DNA of 64,000 nucleotides, taken from the NCBI GenBank assembly GCA_902530635.1, contig CACABC010000001.1:130582-194581 (forward strand), read 5' to 3'. The position numbers were made by a program, and so were the translations under genes. Of the stretch, positions 35,987 through 47,092 are shown piece by piece. The DNA is from an uncultured Pelagibacteraceae bacterium. GTDB lineage: Bacteria > Pseudomonadota > Alphaproteobacteria > Pelagibacterales > Pelagibacteraceae. Under the pieces are notes generated by a model. That model worked only from the letters and a program-made list of their open reading frames with translations, made no database searches and was not told the origin of the DNA. Position 1 is the first letter of the stretch, and the number at the start of each line of letters is the position of its first letter.

Positions 35987-37174
35987 ATGAGCATAGTTTC
36001 CAATAGTTTAAAGCGAATTAAACCCTCACCAACCATAGCGGTTACCTCAAAAGCTAGAGAAATGAGGGCAGCTGGCAAAGATGTTATTGGCCTAGGAGCT
36101 GGAGAACCTGATTTTGATACTCCAGATAACATTAAAGATGCTGCTATTGAAGCAATTAAAAGAGGAGAAACAAAGTACACAGCTGTCGATGGTACACCTA
36201 AACTTAAGAAGGCGATTCAAGGGAAATTTACAAGAGAAAATAATTTATCTTACGAATTAGATCAAATTTCGGTTGGTACGGGAGGAAAACAAGTTTTATA
36301 TAACGTTTTTATGGCAACCCTGAATCCAGGAGACGAAGTCATAATCCCAGCACCTTACTGGGTATCTTATCCCGATATGGTTTTATTAGCTGGTGGTAAA
36401 CCCAAAATAGTAAAGTGCTCAGAAAAAAATGGATTCAAAATAACACCAGGTGAATTAAAAAAAGCTATTGGAAAAAAAACTAAATGGTTAATTATAAACT
36501 CACCTTCTAATCCAACTGGATCTTGTTACACAAGGAATGAGATAGAAGAATTATCAAAAATATTAATAAAAAATAAAAATGTTTATATACTTAGTGACGA
36601 TATCTATGAGCATATTACATATGATGATTTTAAATTTTTCACCATTGCCCAAATTAAAGCTTTAAAAGACAGAACACTAACCATGAACGGTGTAAGTAAA
36701 TCTTACTCTATGACTGGATGGAGAATAGGGTATGGAGCTGGTCCGAAAGACATAATTAAAGCTGTAGCAAAAATTCAATCTCAATCTACAACAAATCCAT
36801 CCTCGATTAGTCAGGCAGCAGCTGTAGAAGCTTTGAATGGAACTCAAGATTTCATAAAAACAAGATCTGACTCCTTTAAAGAGAGGAGGGATTACGTTGT
36901 TGAAACTTTAAATAGTATTAATGGTTTAAGTTGTTTGAAACCAAGCGGAGCTTTTTATGTTTTCCCAAATTGCAAAAAGTTGTTAGGTAAAAAGACAAAA
37001 TTAAAAACAGATAAAGAATTTGTAGAAAAATTACTTGAAAAAGCTGAAGTAGCCGTAGTTCAGGGATCTGCATTTGGTTTAGATGGATATTTCAGAATTT
37101 CTTATGCTACCTCCATGGAAAATCTTAAAAAAGCTTTAGATAGAATAAAATCGTTTTGTGAAAGTTTAAACTAA
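35987..37174 (+). CDS. Class I aspartate/aromatic aminotransferase (AatA type)
   Basis: PLP-dependent aminotransferase of the alphaproteobacterial AatA subgroup. Motifs: GAGEPDFDTPDNIKDAA, YTAVDGTPKLKKAI, NSPSNPTGSCY with the substrate-binding Asn, SDDIYEHITY, and the PLP-lysine segment NGVSKSYSMTGWRIGY. It is full length at 395 residues. It diverges from uvrB across 35 nt and overlaps the convergent SDR gene by 9 nt. Aspartate is the likely substrate; aromatic amino acids or prephenate are possible. Confidence 0.92.
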   Translation: MSIVSNSLKRIKPSPTIAVTSKAREMRAAGKDVIGLGAGEPDFDTPDNIKDAAIEAIKRGETKYTAVDGTPKLKKAIQGKFTRENNLSYELDQISVGTGGKQVLYNVFMATLNPGDEVIIPAPYWVSYPDMVLLAGGKPKIVKCSEKNGFKITPGELKKAIGKKTKWLIINSPSNPTGSCYTRNEIEELSKILIKNKNVYILSDDIYEHITYDDFKFFTIAQIKALKDRTLTMNGVSKSYSMTGWRIGYGAGPKDIIKAVAKIQSQSTTNPSSISQAAAVEALNGTQDFIKTRSDSFKERRDYVVETLNSINGLSCLKPSGAFYVFPNCKKLLGKKTKLKTDKEFVEKLLEKAEVAVVQGSAFGLDGYFRISYATSMENLKKALDRIKSFCESLN

Positions 37175-38188
37175 TCCAAGTCTAACGACTGATTTGGCAT
37201 TCTCAATCATACAATCTTTTGCAGGTTTAAATTTAAAACCTAATAATTCTTCTGCATAGGCAGTATCAGTTTGCATTAAAATTCCTAGATCAGGTATCAT
37301 CATTTTAGCGCTTGAGTCTATAAAGCTTATTAATTTTACCATAAAATTTGGAAGTTCCTTTTTGGGAAGTTTTTTTGCATACTCAGGCATTGCTTCAGCC
37401 ATTATTTGAGATAACTCAACTAGTTTTTTTACTTCTTTTCCAACGATCAATCTCCTTCCACCGACTTTATTGTTTCCAATACAAGCAACATGTGCTTTTG
37501 CTATGTCTTTCACATCAGAAATTAAAACTGCAAATTTAGGTGCACCTGGAAATTTACCTGCCATAAATTGTCTAACATATTCTATGGATGTACCTCCTTT
37601 TTTATCTAAAGCATCTCCAAAAACTCCACCAGGGCAAATACAAGTTAATTTATTTTTAAATCCTTTACTCTCCATAAACTCCCAAGCTAATCTTTCTGCT
37701 TTTGTTTTTGACAAAAAGTAGTCATTAACACCTTCTACCCAATTTTCATCAGTCCAATCATTTTCTCCAAAAGTATAAGGATTGCTTCTGTTGGGTTTTC
37801 TAAACATCGCAACTATTGAGGAAGTTTTAATTATTTGTTCCACACCTGCATTTACTCCAGCTTTTAAAACTCTTAATGTTCCGTCAACAGCAGGAGGTAA
37901 CAAACTTTCTCTATTATTTGAAACTTTCATCGGAAAAGGAGAGGCAATGTGAAATATATATTTACATCCTTTTGCAGCCTCATTCCACCCATCATCTTTG
38001 ATAAGATCTAGTTCAACAAATGACAGTTTATCAATTGAAGCATATTTACTTATAGTCTCTTTTGTTTGCTCAATTAAATTTTTATTTCTTACAGTTCCTA
38101 AAACCTCATAGCCAGAATTTAATAATTCTATAGCAGTGTGTTTTGCAATCCATCCACTTATGCCTGTAAGTAATATTTTTCTACTCAT
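37166..38188 (-). CDS. Extended SDR, NAD(P)-dependent epimerase/reductase
   Basis: A 340-residue extended short-chain dehydrogenase of the dihydroflavonol-4-reductase-like type. It has ILLTGISGWIAKHTAIELL (cofactor loop TGxxGxxA), FHIASPFP, and the catalytic pair in DYFLSKTKAE (YxxxK with Phe-Leu-Ser between), then CPGGVFGDAL. The substrate is unknown. It overlaps trxB by 4 nt (ATGA), so the two are translationally coupled, which suggests a shared reducing-power context. Confidence 0.82.
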   Translation of the reverse strand: MSRKILLTGISGWIAKHTAIELLNSGYEVLGTVRNKNLIEQTKETISKYASIDKLSFVELDLIKDDGWNEAAKGCKYIFHIASPFPMKVSNNRESLLPPAVDGTLRVLKAGVNAGVEQIIKTSSIVAMFRKPNRSNPYTFGENDWTDENWVEGVNDYFLSKTKAERLAWEFMESKGFKNKLTCICPGGVFGDALDKKGGTSIEYVRQFMAGKFPGAPKFAVLISDVKDIAKAHVACIGNNKVGGRRLIVGKEVKKLVELSQIMAEAMPEYAKKLPKKELPNFMVKLISFIDSSAKMMIPDLGILMQTDTAYAEELLGFKFKPAKDCMIENAKSVVRLGLV

Positions 38189-39120
38189 TTTGATGACAAA
38201 TGTTTTTCAGCTTCAAGTGCAGCCATACAGCCCATCCCAGCCGCGGTAACTGCCTGTCTGAAAATTTTATCTTTTACATCACCAGCCGCAAAAACTCCTG
38301 GCACATTAGTTATTGTAGAGTCCGGTTTGGTAACTATATATCCCTCTTTATCCATGTTCAATTGACCTTTAAAAAGCGAAGTCGCAGGATCATGCCCTAT
38401 TGCTATAAACAAACCATCTACTTTTAGTTCGGCAATTTTATTTGTTTTAACATTTTTTATTTTTATTGCCTTAACAGATTTAGGGTCTTTTTCTCCCACA
38501 ACACCTTCAACAACACTATCCCAGATAATTTCGATTTTTTTATTTGCCTTTAATTTTGATTGTAGCATTTTTTCGGCCCTTAATTCATTTCTTCTATGGA
38601 TTAGCTTCACTTTAGATGCAAATTTTGTTAAAAACATCGCTTCTTCTACAGCAGCATTTCCACCCCCTACAACAGCAACCTCTTTTTCTTTAAAAAAGAA
38701 ACCATCACATGTTGCACATGCTGAAACACCAAATCCTCTAAATTCCTGTTCTGATTTTAAATTTAACCATCTGGCTTGAGCTCCTGTAGAAATAATAAAA
38801 CTATCTGCAGTATAAACTTGACCGCTATCTCCAACGGCTTCAAAAGGTTTTTTTGACAGATCAACTTTTTTTATATGATCTTGTATCATTTCTGTTCCAA
38901 CAGCTTTTGCTTGGCCTTTCATTTCATCCATTAACCATGGTCCCTGTATCACCTTTGAATATCCAGGAAAATTTTCAACATCTGTAGTTGTTGTAAGTTG
39001 CCCGCCAGGTTCAGACCCAAATACTAATATTGGTTTTAACATAGCTCTTGCAGCATAAATAGCCGCTGTATAACCAGCTGGACCAGATCCTAATATTAAA
39101 ACTTTTGAATGTTTAGCCAT
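38185..39120 (-). CDS. trxB: Thioredoxin reductase
   Basis: FAD/NADPH enzyme that reduces thioredoxin. Seen: VLILGSGPAGYTAAIYAARA, the redox-active motif CATCDG, the NADPH loop VAVVGGGNAAVEEAMFL, and the C-terminal FAD motif GVFAAGDVKDKIFRQAVTAAG. The ORF track begins at a TTG (39126); I prefer the ATG at 39120 (MAKHSK). It is coupled to the downstream SDR by a 4-nt overlap. No rhodopsin or ferredoxin gene flanks it here. Confidence 0.95.
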   Translation of the reverse strand: MAKHSKVLILGSGPAGYTAAIYAARAMLKPILVFGSEPGGQLTTTTDVENFPGYSKVIQGPWLMDEMKGQAKAVGTEMIQDHIKKVDLSKKPFEAVGDSGQVYTADSFIISTGAQARWLNLKSEQEFRGFGVSACATCDGFFFKEKEVAVVGGGNAAVEEAMFLTKFASKVKLIHRRNELRAEKMLQSKLKANKKIEIIWDSVVEGVVGEKDPKSVKAIKIKNVKTNKIAELKVDGLFIAIGHDPATSLFKGQLNMDKEGYIVTKPDSTITNVPGVFAAGDVKDKIFRQAVTAAGMGCMAALEAEKHLSSK

Positions 39121-39168
39121 AGTCAAGAATTATATAGGTACTTTTAAAAAAATTTAAACCTGACAAAT

Positions 39169-40215
39169 TTACTCAAAAGTATCGTTGTATTGTTGATTTA
39201 CTCTTACAAATGTTGTGCACTTACTTAATTGTTTTAACGATGGTGCCCCAACATAAGTACAGCTACTTCTCAAACCACCTAAAATATTTAAAATTGTATC
39301 TTTTATTTTTCCTCGATATTTTAATTGAACTTTTTTACCCTCACTGCTTCTGTAGTCTGCATGACCTCCGTAATATTTATTTAAAGCTGTTTCAGAACTC
39401 GAGCCATAAAATTCTATTAATTTAGAACCATTTTTTTTAACAACCTTACCTCCACCTTCGTCATGACCTGCAAACATTCCTCCTAGCATTACAAAATCAG
39501 CCCCACCACCAAAAGCTTTTGCAACATCACCTGGGCAAGTGCAACCACCATCAGCAATAATGTGAGCACCCAAACCGTGAGCAGCATCTGCACATTCTAT
39601 TACAGCACTTAATTGTGGATAGCCTACACCCGTTTGAATACGCGTAGTACAAACACTACCTGGTCCAATTCCAACTTTTACGATATCAGCCCCTGCCAAA
39701 ACTAATTCTTGCGTCATATCTGCGGTAACCACATTTCCAGCAATTATTGTTTTTGTTGGATATTTTTTTCTTACAGAACTTACAAATTTACTAAAATGAT
39801 CAGAGTAACCATTGGCAATATCAATACATATAAATTCAAAAAAACTATTATCTTTCATAATTCCGTTCAATCTTTTGTAATCTTCTTCGCTTGTACCTGT
39901 ACTAAGAACTACTTGAGGAAAAATCTTTCTTATAGATGAAAATTTTTTAATAATTTTTGAGTCATGTTGTTTGGTTAAGCATGTCATAATTTTGTGTGCA
40001 GCTAATTCCTCAGCCATTTGAAGTTCCCCAACACCATCCATATTAGCAGCCATTAGTGGGATACCCGACCATTCGTGATTACTGTATTTAAATTTATATG
40101 TACGTTCGAGCTTTACATCCTTTCGGCTATGTAAAGTGCTCCTTTTTGGCCGAAAAAGAACATCGGCGTAATCCAACTTGATATCTTCTTCAATACGCAT
40201 ATTTCCATTGAACAT
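39169..40215 (-). CDS. guaC: GMP reductase
   Basis: IMPDH/GMPR-family barrel enzyme converting GMP to IMP. The catalytic loop is [20 protein letters not shown] with the active Cys, followed by [32 protein letters not shown]. The protein lacks the CBS domains of IMP dehydrogenase and at 348 residues matches GMP reductase. A start at the next Met (residue 6, MRIEEDI) is also possible. It diverges from the ELM1-family gene across 88 nt. Confidence 0.9.
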   Translation of the reverse strand: MFNGNMRIEEDIKLDYADVLFRPKRSTLHSRKDVKLERTYKFKYSNHEWSGIPLMAANMDGVGELQMAEELAAHKIMTCLTKQHDSKIIKKFSSIRKIFPQVVLSTGTSEEDYKRLNGIMKDNSFFEFICIDIANGYSDHFSKFVSSVRKKYPTKTIIAGNVVTADMTQELVLAGADIVKVGIGPGSVCTTRIQTGVGYPQLSAVIECADAAHGLGAHIIADGGCTCPGDVAKAFGGGADFVMLGGMFAGHDEGGGKVVKKNGSKLIEFYGSSSETALNKYYGGHADYRSSEGKKVQLKYRGKIKDTILNILGGLRSSCTYVGAPSLKQLSKCTTFVRVNQQYNDTFE

Positions 40216-40303
40216 GTATAAAGGTTTGTTATTTAAATAAAAAGTAAACTATTTTTATTATGTGGATAAATAAAACTCAGAAATATATAAGGTTAGGTAT
40301 TCT

Positions 40304-41254
40304 ATGTTGAAGCTAAAAGCCCTTCTTTTAACCCAAGGAATGCATGGTATGATTAGTCAGGCAGAAGGTCTGGCAAAAGCTCTGGGTTTAAGTTTTAAAC
40401 ACGAAAATATAAAATTAAAGAAAATTTGGAATATTATTCCTCCAAAACTTACACCGGTTTCAGAAAATATCCTGGAAAACAAATTTATTTGTGACTCAAG
40501 AGTGATTATTTCTTGTGGAAGAAAAAGTGTGATTCCTTCAATTTCACTTAAAAGAAGATTTAAAAAGGATATTTTTACAATTCACATTCAGGACCCTAAG
40601 GTAAATTTAAATAACTTTGATTCTATTATTTGTCCAGAGCATGACAATCTTGATGGAGAAAATGTGGTAAAAACCAAAGGCGCTATACATTATCTTACAA
40701 ATCATGAAATTAAAAAAAATATAAATTATTTGAAACCAAAAGCTGAAAGAAAAAAAATTGTTACTCTTATTCTTGGGGGCCCAAACAAGTATTACAGTTT
40801 TTCAGAAAATCAAATGAACACAACTTTTGCTAAAATAAAGAATTTATTTGTTTATTCAAAATATAAACTAATTGTGATTCCATCATATCGAACTCCTGAA
40901 AATATTTTGAAACTCGCTTTTAATTACTTTAATGATAATCATTTGGTAATAAAAGAAAGAGACAAAAAAGCTTATTTATCCTCACTTGGTTTAGCAGATA
41001 TAATTATTGTAACTTGCGATTCTACTTCAATGATATCTGAAGCAGCAATTACAGGTAAACCAGTATATATTGCTCAAATGAAACACAAAAAAAGCATCCA
41101 TAGATTCGAAAAATTTTACAAATTATTTAAAGATCTTGGTATAATAAGAGATCTAGAGGACAAAATTGAATATTGGAAATACAAAGGCTTAGACGAAGTG
41201 AACCGAGCTGCAAATTTAGTTAAAGAACAGATGAAAAAAAATGGAATTATTTAA
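40304..41254 (+). CDS. ELM1-family protein (Mito_fiss_Elm1, DUF1022)
   Basis: Bacterial member of the family that includes plant ELM1, a mitochondrial fission factor. The 316-residue protein starts LLLTQGMHGMISQAEGLAKALG, contains HIQDPKVNLNNFDSIICPEHD, the glycine-rich VTLILGGPNKYYSF, and VTCDSTSMISEAAITGKPVY. The last two resemble a GT-B glycosyltransferase-like fold, so a role in sugar or envelope metabolism is plausible. It overlaps the following 2OG oxygenase gene by 14 nt. The bacterial function is not established to my knowledge. Confidence 0.82.
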   Translation: MLKLKALLLTQGMHGMISQAEGLAKALGLSFKHENIKLKKIWNIIPPKLTPVSENILENKFICDSRVIISCGRKSVIPSISLKRRFKKDIFTIHIQDPKVNLNNFDSIICPEHDNLDGENVVKTKGAIHYLTNHEIKKNINYLKPKAERKKIVTLILGGPNKYYSFSENQMNTTFAKIKNLFVYSKYKLIVIPSYRTPENILKLAFNYFNDNHLVIKERDKKAYLSSLGLADIIIVTCDSTSMISEAAITGKPVYIAQMKHKKSIHRFEKFYKLFKDLGIIRDLEDKIEYWKYKGLDEVNRAANLVKEQMKKNGII

Positions 41255-41906
41255 TTCACTAAAAAGTAGACTGGAAACATACGATGAACCTTTCACACAT
41301 TGGGCTGTTAATAAACCTTTAACAGATTTAGCAATTAAAGAAATTTGCAGTGCAGAGATTGCAAATCCAATTTCAGAAGGAATTAATTATGATGGAACAA
41401 GAGCTATAGATGGTGGAGAAGGTAAATTTAGAGAAGGAATTAAATCAGGGGGAAAAGCAAACAAATATAGGTGCTTTGTAACTAAAGAAAATTCTAAAAA
41501 CTTTCCTGAACTAACGAATTTTATAAATGAACTGCGTTCAAAAGCTGTTTATCAATATATTGGTCAATTAATTAAAAAAGATCTTTCCAATTCTCATGTA
41601 AGGCTAGAAGTAATTTGTGATAGACAAGGTTTTTGGCTTAAACCTCATTGTGATATTAAGGAAAAACTTTTGTCATCTTTAATTTTTGTAAATCCATTCA
41701 AAGAATCTGAAAATCTGGGTACTGATTTTTATGATGAAAAATTAAATAAAATAAAAACAGTTCCATATAAAGATAATTATGGATATTTTTTTTCTAGTGG
41801 CCCAAATACCTGGCATGGAATGGAGAAAAAAGAGATCAAAAAAGAGAGGCGTTGTATACAAATTAATTATGTTTCTTTTCAAACAGACTGGAAAGTAGAA
41901 GTCTAA
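41241..41906 (+). CDS. 2-oxoglutarate/Fe(II)-dependent oxygenase family protein
   Basis: A 221-residue protein with the facial-triad pattern: His136 and Asp138 in KPHCD, His192 in NTWHGME, and Arg203/204 in KERRCIQINY as the probable 2-oxoglutarate contact. Spacing and the strands LEVICDRQGFWLKPHCD and YGYFFSSGP fit the double-stranded beta-helix fold. Its start lies inside the end of the ELM1-family gene, so the two are coupled. The substrate is unknown; hydroxylation of a small molecule, sugar or protein is possible. Confidence 0.8.
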   Translation: MELFNSLKSRLETYDEPFTHWAVNKPLTDLAIKEICSAEIANPISEGINYDGTRAIDGGEGKFREGIKSGGKANKYRCFVTKENSKNFPELTNFINELRSKAVYQYIGQLIKKDLSNSHVRLEVICDRQGFWLKPHCDIKEKLLSSLIFVNPFKESENLGTDFYDEKLNKIKTVPYKDNYGYFFSSGPNTWHGMEKKEIKKERRCIQINYVSFQTDWKVEV

Positions 41907-41923
41907 TAGTATATATTTTTCCT

Positions 41924-42115
41924 ATGGCAACATACGAATGTTCAAAATGCGGAATGTCAGTGAATGCTACTTGTGGCAAATGTGAGTCCCCATTGGTAAA
42001 TGACAACTTAAAACTTGAAGACGGAAAACAAGTTCAAATATCTAAATGTCCTAATGACCACGGAAAAATAAAATCTCCTTTGTGTTGCGGTCAGGATATG
42101 AGTTGCAGAGTTTAA
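41924..42115 (+). CDS. Small cysteine-rich (zinc-ribbon-like) protein
   Basis: A 63-residue protein with eight cysteines. CSKCG and CGKCE form two CxxC knuckles spaced like a zinc ribbon or rubredoxin-like site; four more cysteines are in SKCPND and the C-terminal LCCGQDMSC. It follows the 2OG oxygenase gene by 17 nt. Its stop codon overlaps that of the convergent carB (TTAA). It is not recognised as a named family. Metal binding is inferred from the cysteine spacing. Confidence 0.72.
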   Translation: MATYECSKCGMSVNATCGKCESPLVNDNLKLEDGKQVQISKCPNDHGKIKSPLCCGQDMSCRV

Positions 42116-45100
42116 ATATCCTGCAAAGCTCTTACTTTAATTGGATATTTTTTTAATGCTTCAATAGACTCTAAACATGCATTTGCTGCTGCGATTGTTG
42201 TGAAATAAGGAACCTTATTCACTAAACTTGTTCTTCTCAAACTAAATGAATCAGCAATAGAGTCTTTTCCCTCAGTTGTATTTATAACCAAAGAAATATT
42301 TTTTTTATTTAATCTTTCAACTATATGAGGTGATCCTTGGCTAACTTTATTCACTTTTTTACATTTTACTCCATTAGCAACTAAATATCTTGCGGTTCCA
42401 GAAGTTGCGAGTAAAGAGAAACCAAATTTTACCAATTTTTTAGCATTATTTAATATTTTATCTTTGTCTCTGTCTTTAACTGAAATAAAAGCATTTCCTT
42501 TAAGCGGAATACTATTATTACTTGCTATTTGGCTTTTGGCGAAAGATAAACCAAAATTATTATCAAAGCCCATAGCTTCACCTGTTGATTTCATTTCTGG
42601 ACCCAGTAAAACATCAACTTCTGGAAATTTATTGAAAGGAAATACAGCCTCTTTGACTGCAAAAGTATTTTTATTTTTCTTTTTAAGATTAAATTTAGAC
42701 AATTTTTCTCCTGCCATTACTCTTGAGGCAATCTTTGCTAACGGAAGTCCTGTTGCTTTTGACACAAATGGAACTGTTCTACTTGCTCTTGGATTTACTT
42801 CGAGAACATAAATTTTATTTCCTTTAACAGCAAATTGAATATTTATTAAACCAACAACTTTTAAAGTCTTTGCTAATTGTTCGGTTTGAAATTCAATTTT
42901 ATTTATAATTTCTTTACTCAAAGTGTAAGGAGGTAAGGAACAGGCTGAGTCACCCGAGTGTATACCCGCTTCTTCAATATGTTCCATTATTCCAGCTACA
43001 AACACCGATTTACCATCACAAATAGCGTCAACATCAACTTCAGTTGCGTCATTAAGAAATCTATCAATTAAAACGGGGTTAGATCCTGAAACTTTTACAG
43101 CTTCATCTATATATTTTTTAAGATCTGACTGAGAATAAATTATTTCCATACCCCTACCTCCAAGAACATAAGATGGTCTTATAACTATTGGAAAACCAAT
43201 TTTATTTGCAATTTTAAAGGACTCTTCTTTATTTTTTGCAATACCACTTTCAGCTTGTCTAAGATTTTCTTTTAAAAGTATTTTTTTAAATCTTTCTCTA
43301 TCCTCTGCAAGATCAATCGAGTCAAATTGTGTACCTAAAATAGGAATGTTGTTATCATTCAAAGTTTTAGCTAATTTAATTGGTGTTTGACCACCAAATT
43401 GGGCAATTACACCTAATAATTTACCTTTTTCCATTTCTTTGAAAATTATATTCAAAACGTGTTCTTCAATTAAAGGCTCGAAGTATAATCTATCACTTGT
43501 ATCATAATCTGTAGAAACTGTTTCTGGATTACAGTTTATCATTATTGTTTCATATTTTTTTTCCTTCAGAGCAAAGCTTGCCTGGCAACAACAATAGTCA
43601 AACTCTATACCTTGACCTATTCTATTTGGACCACCTCCTAAAATTATAATTTTTTCTTTTTTTGTTGGATTCGATTCACAGGCTGGTAAATTATTTGAAA
43701 ATTTTTGATAAGTTGAATACATATAAGGAGTTTCTGACTTAAATTCTGCAGCGCAAGTATCAATTTTTTTAAATAATGGAAAAATTTTAAGCTTTCTTCT
43801 TTTCTTCTGAATTTCTTTAGTTGTACTTTTAGTTAATTCAGCAATTTTACTGTCAGAAAATCCTATAGACTTAACAAAAGAAAATTCTTTAAATGTTTTA
43901 GGAATACCGTTTTTTCTTAATTTTTTTTCTTCTTTTATTAGTTCAGATATCTGTTCAAGAAACCAAGGATCAATTTTTGTTAATCTGTAAATATTTTTTA
44001 TACTTATATTTCTTCTTATTGCTTCTGCAACTACAATAAGTTTATCGGGTAAATTCTGACCTAATTTTTTTCTTAACTTTTTGTTAGTTAAATTATTTAA
44101 AGAGTCTAAACCTTTGTATCCAATCTCCAATGAAACCAAACCTTTCTGGAAAGATTCTTTAAAATTCCTTCCAATTGCCATTGCTTCTCCAACAGATTTC
44201 ATTGACGTACCTAGCTTTACTTTAGCAGATTTAAACTTTTCAAATGTAAATCTAGGAATTTTAGTTACAACATAATCAATCGTTGGTTCAAAAGATGCAG
44301 GTGTCGTTCCAGTAATCTCATTTGTTAATTCATCAAGCGTATAGCCAATAGCCAGTTTTGCAGCAACTTTTGCAATTGGAAACCCTGTAGCCTTAGACGC
44401 TAGTGCTGAAGATCTTGAAACTCTGGGATTCATTTCAATTATAACCATTCTTCCGTTTTTGGGGTTTATTGCAAACTGAACATTCGATCCGCCAGTTTCA
44501 ACCCCAATTTTTCTCAAACATTCAATCGATGCATTCCTCATTATTTGAAATTCTTTATCAGTTAAGGTTAGTGCTGGTGCAACTGTTACAGAATCACCCG
44601 TGTGTGTACCCATCGGATCAATATTTTCAATTGAACAAATTATTATACAATTATCTTTCTTATCTCTAACTACTTCCATTTCAAATTCTTTCCAACCCTC
44701 AAGAGATTCTTCCACTAAAACCTGATTTTGTGGTGACTCTGCTATTCCAGATTTAATTAAATTAAAAAATTCCTTTTTGGTTTTAGCAATTCCTCCACCT
44801 GACCCACCCAAAGTAAATGAAGGCCTAATTATTGCTGGCAAACCAATCTTTTTAAAAACTTTTTTTGAATTTTTAAATGAATTAAGAATTTCAGATTTAG
44901 GTAAATCAAGCCCTATTTCCCTCATTGCTTTCCTAAAAAGTGCTCTATCTTCCGCTCTTGATATTGCAGATGCTTTTGCTCCAATTAACTCTACTTTATT
45001 CTTTTTAAGAATGCCCTTTTTTTCCATTGAAATTGCTGTATTCAAAGCTGTTTGTCCTCCCATTGTTGGAAGAATTGCACAAGGTTTTTCTTTTTTTATA

Positions 45101-45330
45101 ATTTTTTCAACAATTTCTGGTGTAATTGGTTCTATATAAGTTTTATCAGCAACTTCTGGATCAGTCATGATTGTTGCTGGATTTGAATTAATTAAAATCA
45201 CATTGTATCCCTCATCCTTAAGTGCTTTACATGCCTGAGTTCCTGAATAATCAAACTCACAAGCTTGCCCAATAACTATAGGTCCTGCACCAATAACTAA
45301 AATTTTTTTAATATCTTTTCTTTTTCCCAT
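42112..45330 (-). CDS. carB: Carbamoyl-phosphate synthase large subunit
   Basis: Makes carbamoyl phosphate for arginine and pyrimidines. Two homologous ATP-grasp halves are visible: the first begins [19 protein letters not shown], with [10 protein letters not shown] and [18 protein letters not shown]; the second begins [19 protein letters not shown] with GGRGMEI and [20 protein letters not shown]-terminal MGS-like allosteric domain follows ([15 protein letters not shown]). At 1072 residues it is full length. It overlaps the upstream carA by 23 nt. Confidence 0.97.
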   Translation of the reverse strand: MGKRKDIKKILVIGAGPIVIGQACEFDYSGTQACKALKDEGYNVILINSNPATIMTDPEVADKTYIEPITPEIVEKIIKKEKPCAILPTMGGQTALNTAISMEKKGILKKNKVELIGAKASAISRAEDRALFRKAMREIGLDLPKSEILNSFKNSKKVFKKIGLPAIIRPSFTLGGSGGGIAKTKKEFFNLIKSGIAESPQNQVLVEESLEGWKEFEMEVVRDKKDNCIIICSIENIDPMGTHTGDSVTVAPALTLTDKEFQIMRNASIECLRKIGVETGGSNVQFAINPKNGRMVIIEMNPRVSRSSALASKATGFPIAKVAAKLAIGYTLDELTNEITGTTPASFEPTIDYVVTKIPRFTFEKFKSAKVKLGTSMKSVGEAMAIGRNFKESFQKGLVSLEIGYKGLDSLNNLTNKKLRKKLGQNLPDKLIVVAEAIRRNISIKNIYRLTKIDPWFLEQISELIKEEKKLRKNGIPKTFKEFSFVKSIGFSDSKIAELTKSTTKEIQKKRRKLKIFPLFKKIDTCAAEFKSETPYMYSTYQKFSNNLPACESNPTKKEKIIILGGGPNRIGQGIEFDYCCCQASFALKEKKYETIMINCNPETVSTDYDTSDRLYFEPLIEEHVLNIIFKEMEKGKLLGVIAQFGGQTPIKLAKTLNDNNIPILGTQFDSIDLAEDRERFKKILLKENLRQAESGIAKNKEESFKIANKIGFPIVIRPSYVLGGRGMEIIYSQSDLKKYIDEAVKVSGSNPVLIDRFLNDATEVDVDAICDGKSVFVAGIMEHIEEAGIHSGDSACSLPPYTLSKEIINKIEFQTEQLAKTLKVVGLINIQFAVKGNKIYVLEVNPRASRTVPFVSKATGLPLAKIASRVMAGEKLSKFNLKKKNKNTFAVKEAVFPFNKFPEVDVLLGPEMKSTGEAMGFDNNFGLSFAKSQIASNNSIPLKGNAFISVKDRDKDKILNNAKKLVKFGFSLLATSGTARYLVANGVKCKKVNKVSQGSPHIVERLNKKNISLVINTTEGKDSIADSFSLRRTSLVNKVPYFTTIAAANACLESIEALKKYPIKVRALQDI

Positions 45331-46510
45331 TTTTTTTTGCTTTTATGTTGTTTAAAAATTTCATGAATAAATATTTGCTATCTTGTGGCCCAGGATTAGC
45401 TTCTGGATGATATTGAACTGAAAATAGTTTTTTATTTTTTACTTCTATACCTTCTATAGATCCATCAAATAGTGATTTGTGTGTGATTTGAATATTCTTA
45501 GGAATTGATTTGGCATCAACTTCAAAACCATGATTTTGACTAGTTATCTCAACTTTATTTGTTTTGAGATCTTTTACTGGATGGTTTGCTCCTCTATGTC
45601 CTAGTGACATTTTCTTAGTTTTTGCTCCAAGTGCTAACGATAAAATTTGATGACCTAGACAGATACCAAAAATCGGTATTTTTTTTTCGATTAATTTTCT
45701 AATGATTGGAATAGCATATTTTCCTGTTGCTGCAGGATCTCCAGGACCATTAGATAAAAAAACACCATGAGGTTTAAGTTTTAAAATTTCATCAGCAGGA
45801 AAGTTTGCTGGAACAATAGTGACTCCACAATCAATATCAGAAAAGCATCTTAATTGATTTTTTTTAATTCCGTAATCAATAGCTATAATATTGTATTTAT
45901 TCTTTTTATTTCTAACGTACCCTTTTTTCTTGTCCCAAGATTTTAAAGATTTCCATTTATAAAGTTTTTTACATGTAACTTTTTTAGCTAAGTCTAAGCC
46001 TAGTAATCCATTCCAAGATTTTGCATTTTTTAAAAGCTTTTTAAAGTTATGATTTCCTTTTCTCAAAAACTGTATTGTTCCTTTAGGAGCACCCCTGTCT
46101 CTTATGTAATTAGTAATAACCCTTGTATCTAAACCTACAATTCCAACAATCTTTCTTTTTTTTAGCCAATTATCGAGTTTTTTTATAGATCTATAATTAG
46201 ATGGCTCTGTTACATTACAGTTAAGAATAACTCCTTTCACCCAAGCTTTATCAGCTTCGTTATCTTCAATATTAGTTCCTACATTACCAATATGAGGAAA
46301 TGTGAAATTTATGATCTGATCAGAATAAGAGGGATCTGTTATAATTTCTTGATAACCAGTAATGGATGTATTGAAACAAACCTCGCCAACAGCAAATCCT
46401 TCATGGCCAATACCTGTTCCAAAAAATTTGGTGCCATCTTCAAAAACTAAAATACCTGTAGAAAAATTGTGTGATTTGATTTTTTTGTTTTTGACCTGTC
46501 TCAAATACAA
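45308..46510 (-). CDS. carA: Carbamoyl-phosphate synthase small subunit
   Basis: Glutamine amidotransferase subunit feeding ammonia to CarB. The N-terminal domain has [20 protein letters not shown] and [13 protein letters not shown]; the class I amidotransferase domain has SNGPGDPAA, the nucleophile loop [16 protein letters not shown], and the His-Glu pair in [13 protein letters not shown]. At 400 residues it is normal length. It overlaps carB by 23 nt and diverges from yqeY across 125 nt. That gap contains only a weak 7+4+7 stem near 46565. Confidence 0.96.
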   Translation of the reverse strand: MYLRQVKNKKIKSHNFSTGILVFEDGTKFFGTGIGHEGFAVGEVCFNTSITGYQEIITDPSYSDQIINFTFPHIGNVGTNIEDNEADKAWVKGVILNCNVTEPSNYRSIKKLDNWLKKRKIVGIVGLDTRVITNYIRDRGAPKGTIQFLRKGNHNFKKLLKNAKSWNGLLGLDLAKKVTCKKLYKWKSLKSWDKKKGYVRNKKNKYNIIAIDYGIKKNQLRCFSDIDCGVTIVPANFPADEILKLKPHGVFLSNGPGDPAATGKYAIPIIRKLIEKKIPIFGICLGHQILSLALGAKTKKMSLGHRGANHPVKDLKTNKVEITSQNHGFEVDAKSIPKNIQITHKSLFDGSIEGIEVKNKKLFSVQYHPEANPGPQDSKYLFMKFLNNIKAKKNGKKKRY

Positions 46511-46635
46511 CTCATGAGTTAAAGTAAATCCTTTTAAATAGGGTTTTGCGCTTTATATGAAAAAGGTTAACAGTCGTCAACCCCATTCTTTTTTCTTTTG
46601 AAGATAAAATGTTATTAAAGTAAGTTTAAAATTAT

Positions 46636-47091
46636 ATGTCCCTACATAGTAAAATAGAGAACAAGCTTAATGAAGCTTTAAAAGCAAAAGATAAAAAAAC
46701 TTACTCCACACTGAGATTAGTTATTGCTGGGATAAAAGATGCTATGATAGCCAAAAAAATTAAGGATAAAGATGTTTTGCCAGATAACGATCTAACAGGC
46801 CTTCTCAAAAAAATGATCAAACAAAGAAACGATTCTGCCGAAGCCTATAAAAAGGCAGGACGCCAGGATTTGCTAGAAAATGAAGAGTCAGAAATATCGA
46901 TTATTAATCAATTTTTACCCAAGCAATTAGGGGAAGAAGAAACAAAAAAAATTTGTTTAGAAACAATTAAAAAAGTTGGAGCAAATTCATTAAAAGATAT
47001 GGGAAAAATAATGGGTGAACTAAAAAAAGAACACTCTGACGTTTTAGACTTTTCCAAGGTCAGCAAAATAATTAAAGAAAATTTAAAATAG
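46636..47091 (+). CDS. yqeY: GatB/YqeY domain protein
   Basis: Stand-alone YqeY protein, related to the tRNA-binding tail domain of GatB. The 151-residue helical protein has the family features KIENKLNEALKAKDKKTYSTLRLVIAGIKDA, KKMIKQRNDSAEAYKKAGRQDL and SIINQFLPKQL. It sits 1 nt before dnaG, the regular alphaproteobacterial order yqeY-dnaG-rpoD facing carAB. Its molecular role is not known. Confidence 0.9.
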   Translation: MSLHSKIENKLNEALKAKDKKTYSTLRLVIAGIKDAMIAKKIKDKDVLPDNDLTGLLKKMIKQRNDSAEAYKKAGRQDLLENEESEISIINQFLPKQLGEEETKKICLETIKKVGANSLKDMGKIMGELKKEHSDVLDFSKVSKIIKENLK

Positions 47092-47092
47092 C

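Noticed and set aside
46565-46582. Stem-loop GGTTAAC-AGTC-GTCAACC followed by a T-rich run between carA and yqeY
   Set aside because: One mismatch, short stem, and no gene upstream on the plus strand to terminate; an attenuator cannot be supported.
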